NCBI GenBank assembly: GCA_025993795.1
Contig: JAMQHL010000049.1
Location: 1 to 64,000, forward strand
DNA length: 64,000 bases
From: Planctomycetota bacterium
Lineage (GTDB): Bacteria > Planctomycetota > UBA8742 > UBA2392
Reading direction: 5' to 3'
The translations under genes and the position numbers were made by a program. Each line of letters opens with the position of its first letter. Position 1 is the stretch's first letter. Under the pieces are notes generated by a model. That model did not search any database and had not been told where the DNA came from. It saw nothing but the letters and a program-made list of their open reading frames with translations. Below, one piece after another: positions 45,594 to 54,497 of the stretch.

Positions 45594-46229
45594 TTACTTC
45601 TTCTTTTTCGTGGCAGTCTTCTTGTCCGACTTAGGCGCAGCCTTCTTTACAGGTTTCTTCTCTGCCTTTTCTGCCTTATCTGTCTTGCCGGCAGGTTTCT
45701 TGTCTGCCTTGGAGGCTTTGTCCGCCGACTTGGCCGTGGACTTTTCGGCCTTCGCCGAGTCCGCCGCAACGACAATGCCCTTCTTGGCCAGGCGATCTAC
45801 CCTGCTGACCCGTTGACGCGGCTTGGCAAATGCGGGACGACCCTTGGACTTCTCGTCAAGCCACGTGCGCTCCGCCAGCACGACATGCATATGGCAGGTA
45901 TAGCGCGTGAACGGGTTGGCCATGCCGCGCGAACGCGGGCGCCAGCGCTTCATGCGCGGGCCTTCATCGGCGTAGGCGGTGGCAATCACCAGCTCGCCGG
46001 TGTCGATATCGACTCCCTGCCGGTTGCCGTATTCCTCGGCGTTGGCCATCGCGCTTTCGATCAGCTTGCGAATTGCGGGCGCGGCACGCTTGTTCACGTA
46101 CTGCAGCACCACCATCGCCTCATCGGCGTCACGACCGCGCACAGCGTCCATGACCAGCCGGGCTTTGCGCGCACTCATGCGAACGTTGCGGGCGGAAGCG
46201 CGAAATTCTCTTTTCGGTTCGTCTGCCAT
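45594..46229 (-). CDS. rplV: 50S ribosomal protein L22 with long basic C-terminal tail
   Basis: The ATG at 46229 gives 211 aa; the usual length is about 110-120. Residues 1-120 are L22: RASARNVRMSARKARLVMDA, AAPAIRKLIESAMANAEEYG, and the tunnel hairpin RMKRWRPRSRGMANPFTRYT. The remaining about 85 residues are Lys/Ala/Ser/Asp repeats (KAEKSTAKSADKASKADKKP and similar), histone-H1-like. The L22 hairpin reaches into the exit tunnel. The tail is probably disordered and on the outer surface. Confidence 0.95.
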   Translation of the reverse strand: MADEPKREFRASARNVRMSARKARLVMDAVRGRDADEAMVVLQYVNKRAAPAIRKLIESAMANAEEYGNRQGVDIDTGELVIATAYADEGPRMKRWRPRSRGMANPFTRYTCHMHVVLAERTWLDEKSKGRPAFAKPRQRVSRVDRLAKKGIVVAADSAKAEKSTAKSADKASKADKKPAGKTDKAEKAEKKPVKKAAPKSDKKTATKKKK

Positions 46230-46270
46230 TTCTGGCGTCTCCAGATTCACTTGCGGGTCGCCCCGGCGTC

Positions 46271-46540
46271 CTAGGTCTTACGGTGACCCGTGTGGCCCTT
46301 GTAGTTGCGGGTAGGGCTGAACTCGCCAAGCTTGTGCCCCACCATGTCTTCGGTGATGAACACGCGCAGGTGCGTCTTGCCGTTGTGAACCATGAACGTC
46401 AGGTTCACAAATTCAGGAATGATCGTGCTGGCGCGCGACCACGTCTTGATGGCGTCGCGCGAGGCGCTTTCTTTCACCTTGAGCACCTTCTTCATCAGCT
46501 TCGGGTCAACAAACGGACCCTTCTTCAGCGATCTGCCCAT
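46271..46540 (-). CDS. rpsS: 30S ribosomal protein S19
   Basis: The 89-aa protein begins [20 protein letters not shown] and has [20 protein letters not shown], then [20 protein letters not shown] and [14 protein letters not shown]. Length is usual. It lies between rplV and rplB in the S10-operon order. Confidence 0.97.
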   Translation of the reverse strand: MGRSLKKGPFVDPKLMKKVLKVKESASRDAIKTWSRASTIIPEFVNLTFMVHNGKTHLRVFITEDMVGHKLGEFSPTRNYKGHTGHRKT

Positions 46541-46595
46541 TTCTTACTCTCTCTTGCCGACCCTTCCGGGCCCGCCCTCGATTCCACGATTCCGG

Positions 46596-47450
46596 TTAGG
46601 CCCTGCCTGCCTTCTGCTTGCCGCGGCGTGTGCGGATGATCATCTTGTTCGACTGGTTCTTCGGCCGGCGCGTGCGCTGGCCCTTGCTCAGGTTGCCGTG
46701 ACGGTCCACAGGCGAGCGGCCGCCACCGGTGCGGTCGTTGCCGCCGCCCATCGGATGGTCCACGGGGTTCTTGCTGGTGCCGCGGTTCTTGGGCTTGCGA
46801 CCAAGCCAGCGGTTACGACCGGCTTTGCCGAGCGATATGTTCATGTGGTCGAGGTTGCTGACCTGGCCGATAGTGGCACGACAGTTCTTGTGCACCTTGC
46901 GGATTTCGCCGCTGGGCATCTGGACTGCCATCCAGATGTCGTCCACCTTGCCCGACAGAATGCACTGGCTGCCGGCACCGCGTGCGAGCTGGCCGCCCTT
47001 GCCGGGCTGCAACTCGACGCAGTGAATCGCCAACCCCTGCGGAATCACGTGCAGTGGCATGCAGTTGCCGACGCGCGGCTCAGACTTCTCGCCGGACATC
47101 ACCACATCGCCTTCCTTCAAGGAGTGCGGGGCGATGATGTAGTCCTTGTGCCCGTTGGCGTACCAGATCTGCGCCACGAAACAGGTGCGGTTCGGATCGT
47201 ACTCAATGGCCTTCACGGTCGCCGGCACGCCGTCAAAACGGTCGCGGCGGAAGTCGATCTCGCGGTAACGGCGCTTGTGGCCGCCGCCACGGTACGCAGC
47301 CGTCTGCCGGCCACGATTGTTTCGACCGCCGGTCGCCTTCTTGCCCCTGGTCTTGGACTTCAGGGGCGCGGTGCCGCTGAGTTCAGAATAGTCGACCAAG
47401 CGCGTGTGGCGCAGGCTTGCGGTGCGTGGTTTGAAACTTCTGATTGCCAT
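46596..47450 (-). CDS. rplB: 50S ribosomal protein L2
   Basis: The 284-aa protein has YRGGGHKRRYREIDFRRDRF, IAPHSLKEGDVVMSGEKSEP, GNCMPLHVIPQGLAIHCVEL and the conserved DHPMGGGNDRTGGGRSPVDR with the histidine near the peptidyl-transferase centre. The C-terminus is KGQRTRRPKNQSNKMIIRTR. Length is close to the usual 275. Confidence 0.98.
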   Translation of the reverse strand: MAIRSFKPRTASLRHTRLVDYSELSGTAPLKSKTRGKKATGGRNNRGRQTAAYRGGGHKRRYREIDFRRDRFDGVPATVKAIEYDPNRTCFVAQIWYANGHKDYIIAPHSLKEGDVVMSGEKSEPRVGNCMPLHVIPQGLAIHCVELQPGKGGQLARGAGSQCILSGKVDDIWMAVQMPSGEIRKVHKNCRATIGQVSNLDHMNISLGKAGRNRWLGRKPKNRGTSKNPVDHPMGGGNDRTGGGRSPVDRHGNLSKGQRTRRPKNQSNKMIIRTRRGKQKAGRA

Positions 47451-47524
47451 GTTCTTGCCTTCGTTTCCGGATTCTCGCCCCGGTCGGCATAGTCAGTCTG
47501 GTCCCGTGTGCTGCTGGTTCGAGA

Positions 47525-47815
47525 TCAGGTAATCTCGATGGATTCGCCCTTCTTCAGGGTGACCATCGCCTTCTTCCAGTCCTTTTCGTCGAAGTAGCCA
47601 AAGCGATTGCGCTGGTTCTTGCGACCCTTCATGCGCACGGTGCGTACTTTCGCAACCGTCACGCCGAAGATGTCACGAACAGCCTGCGCAATCTGGTACT
47701 TGTTGGACTCAAGCTCAACTTCAAACACATACGTGCCGCGCTGCATCTGCACGCTGCTCTTCTCTGTGATCATGGGGCGCTTGAGAACGCCGTAGAGTTC
47801 ACGCTTGGTTGACAT
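47525..47815 (-). CDS. rplW: 50S ribosomal protein L23
   Basis: The ATG at 47815, preceded by GGGGAGCTAGC, gives 96 aa beginning MSTKRELYGVLKRPMITEKS. The core continues TYVFEVELESNKYQIAQAVR and DIFGVTVAKVRTVRMKGRKN. L23 docks trigger factor and SRP at the tunnel exit. The frame is open for 60 codons upstream, but that part overlaps rplD and reads as Arg/Pro-rich shadow sequence. The rplD stop ends one base before the start. Confidence 0.97.
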   Translation of the reverse strand: MSTKRELYGVLKRPMITEKSSVQMQRGTYVFEVELESNKYQIAQAVRDIFGVTVAKVRTVRMKGRKNQRNRFGYFDEKDWKKAMVTLKKGESIEIT

Positions 47816-47816
47816 G

Positions 47817-48644
47817 CTAGCTCCCCTTCGCCTTCTTGCCGGCCTTGGCGGCGCTCTTCCTGACTGCGGCCTTCTTTGGGCCCGCCTTCTTCGCGGCCTT
47901 CTTGCCGGCCTTTTTTCCGCCTGCCTTCTTGCCGGCGGCTTTCCCTGACGCAGCCTTTCCTGTTGCCGGGGCTTCTTCACTATCGGCTGCATCATCGGCA
48001 GCAGCTGCTTCAGCCGCGGGCTTGGTGCCGGTCTTGAGCAGGTTAAGGGCTTCGCGCGTCAGCAGCATGCGACGCTGTTTCACGACTTCGTATGCGTTAA
48101 AGCCCGAGACAGCACGCACCAATGAGCCCTGAAGATTACGGGCTGACAGGTAGAAATTGCGGTCTTCCCTTTCCACGCCGATCAGCAGCGTGCCGCGGGC
48201 CAAGCCGGAGTTGTCGAGCATCTTGGCAAACTTGCTCGTCTTGGGTTTGTCAAAGGTCAGGCCGTCCACCACTGAAACCTGCCCATCGCGAAACTTTGCC
48301 AGCAGCGCACTTTGCAGCGCGATCGCCTTCATCTTGGCCGGGATGCGAACACGAAAGCTGCGCGGGTGCGGCCCGTGGGCCACGCTGCCCTTGGTGCGGT
48401 GCGGGGCGTGCTTCTGGCCCGTGCGCGCACGACCGGTACCCTTCTGGCCCCAGGGCTTCTTGTTGCTGCCCTGAACATCGCCGAGGTTCTTGCTGTTGAC
48501 GGTGCCCTGGCGGCGATTCGCCTCATAGGCGTACACAACTTCGCGCAAGGTGCGCGTTTTGACTGAGTCGCCAAACACGGACTCGTCAAAGGAGATCTTC
48601 TCCTTTTCCTTGCCGTTGGCGTCGTATACCTGGACTTCCACCAT
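47817..48644 (-). CDS. rplD: 50S ribosomal protein L4 with long Lys/Ala tail
   Basis: The 275-aa protein has VVYAYEANRRQGTVNSKNLG, NKKPWGQKGTGRARTGQKHA, then FRVRIPAKMKAIALQSALLA and NAYEVVKQRRMLLTREALN. The last about 65 residues are an acidic patch followed by repeated KKAGKKAAKKAG units, like histone H1 or AlgP. L4 lines the exit tunnel. It follows rplC. Confidence 0.95.
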   Translation of the reverse strand: MVEVQVYDANGKEKEKISFDESVFGDSVKTRTLREVVYAYEANRRQGTVNSKNLGDVQGSNKKPWGQKGTGRARTGQKHAPHRTKGSVAHGPHPRSFRVRIPAKMKAIALQSALLAKFRDGQVSVVDGLTFDKPKTSKFAKMLDNSGLARGTLLIGVEREDRNFYLSARNLQGSLVRAVSGFNAYEVVKQRRMLLTREALNLLKTGTKPAAEAAAADDAADSEEAPATGKAASGKAAGKKAGGKKAGKKAAKKAGPKKAAVRKSAAKAGKKAKGS

Positions 48645-48707
48645 TGTTCTGCCCTGTTCTGAACCCGACGCAGCTTGTCGCCATGGGCGACGCGCTGCGC
48701 ATCTTCG

Positions 48708-49385
48708 TTACTTGCTCGACTTGCGCAGTGCCCTGTCTGCCTTGGCGAACAGCTTGGCCTTGGCCTTGCGGACGACGATGTCGGCGCCGTTGTAGCCCGG
48801 CACCGCGCCGCTGACATACAGCAGATTGCGCTTGTCATCCACACGCGCCACCTGCAGGTTGCGCACCGTCACCTTGTTCGTGCCCATGTGGCCGGGCATC
48901 CGCTTGCCCTTCAGCACATGCGCGATTGCGGTGTTCGTGCCGACCGAGCCCGGCTCGCGCATATTCTTGGTGCCGTGGCCGCGCGGGCCGCTTTGAAAGC
49001 CGTGGCGCTTGATACCACCCTGGAAGCCGCGACCCTTGGACTTGCCGCTGACGTCAACGAACTCGCCTTCCTTGAACACGTCGGAAACCTTGAGAACGTC
49101 CCCGGCCTTGAGTTCGCTGGCCTTTTCCAGGCGCACTTCCTGCGCGCGGCGGCGCGGCTCGGCGCCGGCCTTTTTCCAGTGGCCCTTCTGAGGCTTGCGC
49201 ACACTGCTGAGCTTGATGTCGCCAAAGCCCAGTTGCACGGCGAAGTATCCGTCGTCTTCTTCAGTCTTGATCTGGCCAACTGTGCACGGGCCGACTTCAA
49301 GGATCGTGACAGGAACAATCGTCCCGTCTTCCTTGAAGATCTGGCTCATTTCGCGCTTGCGGCCAAGCAACATGTACACGGACAT
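48708..49385 (-). CDS. rplC: 50S ribosomal protein L3
   Basis: The 225-aa protein has MLLGRKREMSQIFKEDGTIV, VDVSGKSKGRGFQGGIKRHG, FQSGPRGHGTKNMREPGSVG and GHMGTNKVTVRNLQVARVDD. The conserved glutamine-type loop near the peptidyl-transferase centre is present. AGGAAGAGAA precedes the ATG. L3 starts large-subunit assembly. Confidence 0.97.
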   Translation of the reverse strand: MSVYMLLGRKREMSQIFKEDGTIVPVTILEVGPCTVGQIKTEEDDGYFAVQLGFGDIKLSSVRKPQKGHWKKAGAEPRRRAQEVRLEKASELKAGDVLKVSDVFKEGEFVDVSGKSKGRGFQGGIKRHGFQSGPRGHGTKNMREPGSVGTNTAIAHVLKGKRMPGHMGTNKVTVRNLQVARVDDKRNLLYVSGAVPGYNGADIVVRKAKAKLFAKADRALRKSSK

Positions 49386-49460
49386 TTCTCTTCCTCTTCT
49401 ACTGCTGGTTATCCGCCGACACGGTCAAAAGCCGGAGGTCGGTCACTCTGCTGCGATGCT

Positions 49461-49781
49461 TCAGGTGTTGATGCGCACTTCTACGCCGGCGGGCAGATTC
49501 AGCGTTTGCAGCGCGTCCATCGTGCGCTGCGACGGCTGCCGGATGAAGATCAGACGCTTGTGCGTGCGGATCTCAAACTGCTCGCGGCTTTTCTTGTCAA
49601 TGTGCGGGCTGCGCAACACGGTGTAGCGCTCAATGCGCGTAGGCAGCGGAATGGGGCCGGAAATCATCGCCCCGCTGTCCCGCGCCGAGTCACAAATCTG
49701 CCGTGCCGACTGGTCCAGCAATTCATGATCATAGCCTTCCAGCCGGATCTTGAACTGCACGCCCGTTGCTTCCTTTGCCAT
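49461..49781 (-). CDS. rpsJ: 30S ribosomal protein S10
   Basis: The ATG at 49781 gives 106 aa beginning [20 protein letters not shown], then [40 protein letters not shown] and [20 protein letters not shown]. It is the first gene of the S10 block and directly follows fusA by 89 bases, with no tuf gene between. S10 (NusE) also takes part in transcription antitermination. Confidence 0.97.
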   Translation of the reverse strand: MAKEATGVQFKIRLEGYDHELLDQSARQICDSARDSGAMISGPIPLPTRIERYTVLRSPHIDKKSREQFEIRTHKRLIFIRQPSQRTMDALQTLNLPAGVEVRINT

Positions 49782-49870
49782 ATCCGCTGACTCCAAAAAC
49801 CTGCCTGCGTTTTCTGCCGTACTCACTGTTAAGGGGTGCAGACCCTAGCGAGGCCGCGCCCTTCGTCAAG

Positions 49871-52018
49871 CTACCGTCTTGCGCCTGCCCTGTGGCCGAG
49901 GCCACGTTCCGTCATGATCTTGTCCTTGATGTGCGGCGGGCAGACTTCGTAACGGTATGGCTCCATGCTGTAGTTCGCGCGACCCTGAGAAAGCCCGCGC
50001 ACCGCCTGAACGTAACCGAACATCTCGGACAGCGGAGCAATCGCCGTCACGATGGTGATGTCTTCGTCTTTCTCAGTGCTCTCGATTCGCGCGCGGCGGC
50101 TGTTCAAGTCACCGATGACAGAGCCTTGGAACTCGTGTGGAGTGCGAACCTCGACCTTCATCATCGGCTCAAGTACCTCGGTGCCGGCTTCTTCAAGCAG
50201 CGCCCTGTATGCCAGGCGCGCTGCGTCGGCATAGGCGAAGTCCTTGCTGTCGACGTCGTGGTAGCTGCCGTCGTACAGTTCAGCCTTCAGGCCCTGCACC
50301 GGGTAACCGGCCAAACCGCCCGAGATGGCCGCCTCGCGGAAGCCCTTTTCGACGCTCTTGATAAACTGGCGCGGAATACTGCCGCCGACAGTGTCATCAA
50401 CGAATTCGAGTTGGTCGTTCTGCTCTTCGGGAAGCGTGCTCCAGCGGATTTTGCAGTGACCGTAGCTGCCGGCACCGCCCGACTGCTTCTTGTGCAGGCC
50501 TTCGGTTTCAATGTCGCCGTTGATGCGCACGGTTTCGCGGTATGCAACGCGTGGTTGGCCGACTGCGGCATCAACCTTGAACTCGCGCAAAATGCGGTCG
50601 CGAATGATGTCAAGGTGCAGCTCGCCCATGCCCGAGATGACGGTCTGCTGCGTCTCGGGGTCGAGCTTGATCTTGAACGTCGGGTCATCCTTGGCCATGC
50701 GCGACAGCGCGTTGGCAAGCTTTTCGCGGTCGGCGTTGGTCTTGGGCTCAATCGACATGGCAATCACGGTGGCCGGGAACGTAATCGCGCCCAGTGCCAG
50801 TACGTCGTCTTCGCTGCACAGCGTGTCGCCGGTAACGGTGTAGTTCAAGCCGAGCACAGCCACGATGTCGCCGGCGCCGGCCTCGTCAATGTTCTCACGC
50901 TTGATCGAGTGCATGCGCAGCAGGCGGTTGATGCGTTCGCGTTTGTTGCTACGCGGGTTGTGAACGGAGCTGCCTGACTTGAGCGTGCCCGAATAAATGC
51001 GCAGATACGTCAGGTCGCCGTGCTGCTCGGACATCGTCTTGAAGGCAAGGCAGGCGAGCGCGCCATTCGTGTCGGCATCAAGTTTGCGCGGCGTCTGCTT
51101 TTCCGGCGCGTCGTCTGACTCAGGGTCAAACGCGTCAACCGGCGGAATGTCCAGCGGGCTGGGCAGGTACCACAGCACGCCGTTCAATACTTCCTGTACG
51201 CCCTTGTCGCGAAGCGCGCTGCCGCAGTAGATCGGGATGGCCTTGAAAGTAAGCGCGCCCTTGCGCAACGCGGCGCGGATCATTTGGTCGGTGATTTCGC
51301 TGATGCGTTCTTCAAGGAACAGCGTGCCGATTTCTTCGTCGACATCAGCGAGTTTCTCGATCATTGCATGGCGGGCGTTTGCAGCTGCTTCCTTGTAATC
51401 GCTGGGAATATCGTGCTGGACGCGCTCAAGGCCATGGTCACCTTCAAACGTAATGGCCTTCATCTGGATCAGGTCGATCACGCCCTTGAACTCGGTCTCT
51501 TCGCCCCAGGGAATCTGCACAGGTACGGGGTTGGTCGCGAGACGGCGGACCATGCTGTCGACGGCCTTCTTGAAGTTGGCGCCGATCTTGTCCATCTTAT
51601 TAATGAAGGCGATGCGCGGCACCTTGTACTTGTGCGCCTGGCGCCACACCGTTTCACTTTGTGCCTCAACGCCTTCCTTGCCGTCAAACACGACGACGGC
51701 GCCGTCCAGCACGCGCAGGCTGCGTTCCACTTCGGCGGTGAAGTCAACGTGGCCCGGGGTGTCGATGATATTGATTGTGTAGCGCTGGCCATTCAGCGGG
51801 TCGACCCATGCGCAGGTAGTGGCCGCAGCAGTGATCGTGATACCGCGTTCCTGCTCTTGCGGCATCCAGTCCATTGTGGCCGCGCCCTGGTGTACTTCGC
51901 CGATGTCGTGCTCTTTACCCGTATAGAATAACACGCGCTCGGTCGTGGTGGTTTTGCCAGCGTCGATGTGCGCGATGATGCCGATGTTGCGTGTGTGCTT
52001 GAGGTCCAGTAGCGACAC
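49871..52018 (-). CDS. fusA: elongation factor G
   Basis: The 715-aa translocase starts at GTG after GGAGAGACAGAC. The G1 motif AHIDAGKT lies at residues 16-23, G3 is [10 protein letters not shown] and G4 is FINKMDK. The switch I arginine-rich region and the [15 protein letters not shown] motif are intact. Domain IV follows in the C-terminal half ([20 protein letters not shown]). It drives tRNA-mRNA translocation with GTP. A strong terminator sits 40 bases upstream of its start, which suggests conditional read-through or an internal promoter. Confidence 0.97.
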   Translation of the reverse strand: MSLLDLKHTRNIGIIAHIDAGKTTTTERVLFYTGKEHDIGEVHQGAATMDWMPQEQERGITITAAATTCAWVDPLNGQRYTINIIDTPGHVDFTAEVERSLRVLDGAVVVFDGKEGVEAQSETVWRQAHKYKVPRIAFINKMDKIGANFKKAVDSMVRRLATNPVPVQIPWGEETEFKGVIDLIQMKAITFEGDHGLERVQHDIPSDYKEAAANARHAMIEKLADVDEEIGTLFLEERISEITDQMIRAALRKGALTFKAIPIYCGSALRDKGVQEVLNGVLWYLPSPLDIPPVDAFDPESDDAPEKQTPRKLDADTNGALACLAFKTMSEQHGDLTYLRIYSGTLKSGSSVHNPRSNKRERINRLLRMHSIKRENIDEAGAGDIVAVLGLNYTVTGDTLCSEDDVLALGAITFPATVIAMSIEPKTNADREKLANALSRMAKDDPTFKIKLDPETQQTVISGMGELHLDIIRDRILREFKVDAAVGQPRVAYRETVRINGDIETEGLHKKQSGGAGSYGHCKIRWSTLPEEQNDQLEFVDDTVGGSIPRQFIKSVEKGFREAAISGGLAGYPVQGLKAELYDGSYHDVDSKDFAYADAARLAYRALLEEAGTEVLEPMMKVEVRTPHEFQGSVIGDLNSRRARIESTEKDEDITIVTAIAPLSEMFGYVQAVRGLSQGRANYSMEPYRYEVCPPHIKDKIMTERGLGHRAGARR

Positions 52019-52057
52019 GTCTGTCTCTCCGTCTTTGGCCCTGCTTCAGGCCCCATC

Positions 52058-52100
52058 AAAAAAGTCGGGCCGGTGATCCGTTTCAGGCCACCGGCCCGAC
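52058..52100 (-). terminator. rho-independent terminator/attenuator directly upstream of fusA
   Basis: On the minus strand a perfect 12-bp stem (GTCGGGCCGGTG / CACCGGCCCGAC, 52064-52075 with 52089-52100) is followed by six U residues (52063-52058). It ends 40 bases before the fusA GTG. The strength of stem and U-tract would stop transcription from rpsG unless it is prevented. Confidence 0.88.
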
Positions 52101-52278
52101 GACAATTGTCGTCCGCCTGGCGCCTGAAACTTACCCAGTGATCTGGGTAGTTTTCCAAGCCCTGCAACCGCGATGCTTTGCGGCTGCCTGTATGAGGGCC
52201 TTTGCCCTTTTTATCCACATCCCCACAAGGGGCGCGGTAGTGTAGAGACCGCCGGCCCCAAGTCAACGGGCCGGCGGT
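52098..52278 (-). promoter_or_regulatory. structured leader between rpsG and fusA
   Basis: Four further inverted repeats precede the terminator on the fusA sense strand: ACCGCCGGCCC/GGGCCGGCGGT at 52248-52278 (11 bp), GCAACCGC/GCGGCTGC at 52164-52187 (one mismatch), TACCCAG/CTGGGTA at 52132-52149 (extendable by AAAC/GTTT with one bulge), and the 16-bp palindrome GACGACAATTGTCGTC at 52098-52113. The last shares three bases with the terminator stem, so the two compete slightly. I cannot match it to a known leader family. Confidence 0.55.
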
Positions 52279-52294
52279 GCCTTTAGAGTGCGAT

Positions 52295-52768
52295 TTACCA
52301 GGCGAAGTGGCTGAAGGCCTTGTTGGCCTCTGCCATGCGGTGGGTGTCTTCGCGCTTCTTGACGGCTGTGCCTTCACGACGGAAGGCGTCGCCGATTTCG
52401 TCGGCCAGGCGCATCGACATCGCCTTGCCCTTGCGCGATCGCGCCGCCTCAATCAACCAGCGGAAAGCGAGCGCCTGCTGGCGGCGGGCGCCGACCGGTT
52501 TGGGCACCTGATAGGTCGCACCGCCAACGCGCTTGCTGCGGACTTCGACCATGGGGCGCGTGTTATTGATGGCCTCGTTGAAAATCTCGAGCGGCTCTTT
52601 TTCAGGAATCCGTTCTTTGAGGACAGTCAGCGCGTCATAGACGATCCGCTGGGCGGTCGTGCGCTTGCCTTCCTTCATGATGCAGTTAATGAACTTCGCG
52701 AGAAGCTTGCTGTTGTAAACCGGGTCAGGTTGCATGAACCGCTCGGTCGACTTGTAGTTCCGTGGCAT
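52295..52768 (-). CDS. rpsG: 30S ribosomal protein S7
   Basis: The 157-aa protein has NSKLLAKFINCIMKEGKRTT, AQRIVYDALTVLKERIPEKE, PLEIFNEAINNTRPMVEVRS and VGGATYQVPKPVGARRQQAL. S7 organises the 30S head and represses the str operon in E. coli. The gene is separated from rpsL by a strong terminator and from fusA by the structured leader, so it may be transcribed alone. Confidence 0.97.
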   Translation of the reverse strand: MPRNYKSTERFMQPDPVYNSKLLAKFINCIMKEGKRTTAQRIVYDALTVLKERIPEKEPLEIFNEAINNTRPMVEVRSKRVGGATYQVPKPVGARRQQALAFRWLIEAARSRKGKAMSMRLADEIGDAFRREGTAVKKREDTHRMAEANKAFSHFAW

Positions 52769-52810
52769 CTGCCGTAGCTCCGAAAGCCCATTTTCTGCTA
52801 AGGGGCCCGA

Positions 52811-52838
52811 ATCGTATCGACACGGTGTGCATGTGCAA
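52811..52838 (-). promoter_or_regulatory. candidate promoter for rpsG
   Basis: On the minus strand TTGCAC (52838-52833), a 16-base spacer and TACGAT (52816-52811) resemble -35 and -10 elements, placed about 43 bases before the rpsG ATG. The match is moderate. A promoter is needed here because the rpsL terminator lies just upstream. Confidence 0.35.
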
Positions 52839-52943
52839 GCAGGGGGAGCGTGAAGATTTTTCTTTGCGGCGCGCGAAAGTGGGCGAGGAGTTTTTTCGTC
52901 GTCAAGGGGGAGGCGAATTAGTTGTCAGTTGTCAGCTCACCGC

Positions 52944-52979
52944 AGAAAAAAGAAAGCGGTCGGCACGAAGCCGACCGCT
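52944..52979 (-). terminator. rho-independent terminator after rpsL
   Basis: A perfect 10-bp stem AGCGGTCGGC / GCCGACCGCT with a TTCGT loop on the sense strand is followed by TTCTTTTTT. It lies 20 bases after the rpsL stop. It should end the rpoB-rpoC-lipoprotein-rpsL transcript. Confidence 0.92.
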
Positions 52980-52998
52980 GATCACTGGCAACTGATAT

Positions 52999-53370
52999 CT
53001 ACTTACCGCGCTTGCTGCCGTACTTGCTGCGGCTCTGCTTGCGACCCTGCACGCCCTGTGTGTCGAGCGCGCCGCGTACAATATGGTAGCGCACGCCGGG
53101 AAGGTCGCGTACACGACCGCCACGGATCAGTACAATATTGTGCTCTTGAAGGTTGTGCCCTTCACCGGGAATGTACGCGCTGACTTCACGCTGGTTGCTC
53201 AAACGCACGCGCGCAATTTTTCGCAGCGCCGAGTTCGGCTTTTTCGGGGTTGTGGTCTTCACCTGAAGGCAAACGCCGCGCTTGAACTGGTTGGCATCAA
53301 GCGCCGGGCACTTGCTCTTCTTGGTGACTCGTTTGCGGCCCTTGCGGGCGAGCTGGTTTACTGTGGGCAT
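52999..53370 (-). CDS. rpsL: 30S ribosomal protein S12
   Basis: The ATG at 53370 gives 123 aa beginning [39 protein letters not shown] contains the decoding-site lysine region (K43 equivalent); [20 protein letters not shown] and [18 protein letters not shown] follow. No known streptomycin-resistance change is seen. The frame is open upstream, but that region belongs to the lipoprotein gene. Confidence 0.97.
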   Translation of the reverse strand: MPTVNQLARKGRKRVTKKSKCPALDANQFKRGVCLQVKTTTPKKPNSALRKIARVRLSNQREVSAYIPGEGHNLQEHNIVLIRGGRVRDLPGVRYHIVRGALDTQGVQGRKQSRSKYGSKRGK

Positions 53371-53408
53371 AAGCTTCGATCCTGCGCCAATCAAGGCGCG
53401 AAAGTGTA

Positions 53409-54497
53409 CTAATCCCCTTGCAGTTGCAAGAGCCCGCTGCGCAGTTTTTCCTCCCAACCTGCCAGCCGTGACATCTCCGACTCGTCCAGTTTGGTCCACG
53501 CTTCCAGAGCATCTGCATACGCCGCAAGCGTGCGGCTCTTCTCGGCACCAGCCAGGCGGCGCGCGCGGGCGTAGCGCGCCAGCAACAGAAAGCCGTCTTC
53601 CGGGTACAGCCCCGTCACTTCACTTTCCGGCAAGGCACCCAAGTCCCGGTCTCGCATCCGGTCGCCCCAGCGCACGCAGTCAGACCAGTTGCCGCAATCG
53701 AAATGTAGCTGCACAGCCAGCGCAATGATTGCGTTGCGCCACCACAAATCATTGCTGCGGTAGGCGGCTTCAAACCCGTCAATCAGCACCTGTTCGCGCT
53801 CAGCATCGCGCAGCAAACCCGCGGCCGCTGCGGCAACGGACAGCAGAGTATCGTCGTCAAGTCTACGGGCGCGCTTCATGGCGTCGCTGGCAAGGCTCTC
53901 GGCCATTGCCGCCTGCCCCGCAAATTCAAACTCGTACGCCAGCCCCATCTGTGCCTCGACCAGGTGCACGTGCGCGCCCGCATCTGCAAGCAACTCCTGG
54001 GCCTGCTTGAACAGTCTCACTGCCGCTTCAAACTTGCCGGCACCGCATTCAATCGTGGCGTGGGCGATGTTCAGGTCGGCTTTAAACCGGCGGTCGAACA
54101 ACAAGTCAAACGGCACGCTGTCCATGGCGTCCAAACGCGCCCAATTCATCTGGCTTCGCGCCTGCTGTTCATCGCGGCCTTCGCCCTGGCGTCCTAGCAT
54201 GGCCGCCTTCATCGCTCGCACATAGATGCGATCGCGCTGCTGCGATATCGGCAGAGTCTCGATCGCAGCGTCGTAGATCAGCGCCGCAAGCGCGCGCTTT
54301 CCATCGTTGGCCCATTTCTCGGCTTCATTCAGCTTGTTGGCGACAACGGCAAGGTCGTACGCAGACTCGGCGCTCCGGTCCTCAAGGCGCTCGGGGCGCT
54401 CGACTCGCGGCGTAGACGTGCAGGCTGCCACAAGCAGAACGCAAAAGAGCCCGCAGATTGCGGGCTCCTTCACGATTCTGTTCAAGCGGGCAATCAT
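53409..54497 (-). CDS. TPR-like lipoprotein embedded between rpoC and rpsL
   Basis: The ATG at 54497 overlaps the rpoC stop (TAATG), so translation is coupled. The 362-aa protein has a signal peptide with lipobox VAAC (Cys26). It then has helical repeats of TPR type ([58 protein letters not shown]). No catalytic motif is seen. A membrane-anchored lipoprotein inside a core transcription/translation operon is unexpected. It may track growth rate by position alone, or link envelope state with the operon. The family is not recognised. Confidence 0.75.
   Translation of the reverse strand: MIARLNRIVKEPAICGLFCVLLVAACTSTPRVERPERLEDRSAESAYDLAVVANKLNEAEKWANDGKRALAALIYDAAIETLPISQQRDRIYVRAMKAAMLGRQGEGRDEQQARSQMNWARLDAMDSVPFDLLFDRRFKADLNIAHATIECGAGKFEAAVRLFKQAQELLADAGAHVHLVEAQMGLAYEFEFAGQAAMAESLASDAMKRARRLDDDTLLSVAAAAAGLLRDAEREQVLIDGFEAAYRSNDLWWRNAIIALAVQLHFDCGNWSDCVRWGDRMRDRDLGALPESEVTGLYPEDGFLLLARYARARRLAGAEKSRTLAAYADALEAWTKLDESEMSRLAGWEEKLRSGLLQLQGD

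Noticed and set aside
46392..47492. 366-codon plus-strand frame across rpsS and rplB
   Set aside because: Antisense shadow of highly conserved ribosomal proteins.
47816..47995. 60-residue N-terminal extension of L23
   Set aside because: It lies within the Lys/Ala tail of rplD in another frame and reads Arg/Pro-rich; the ATG at 47815 has a good ribosome-binding site.
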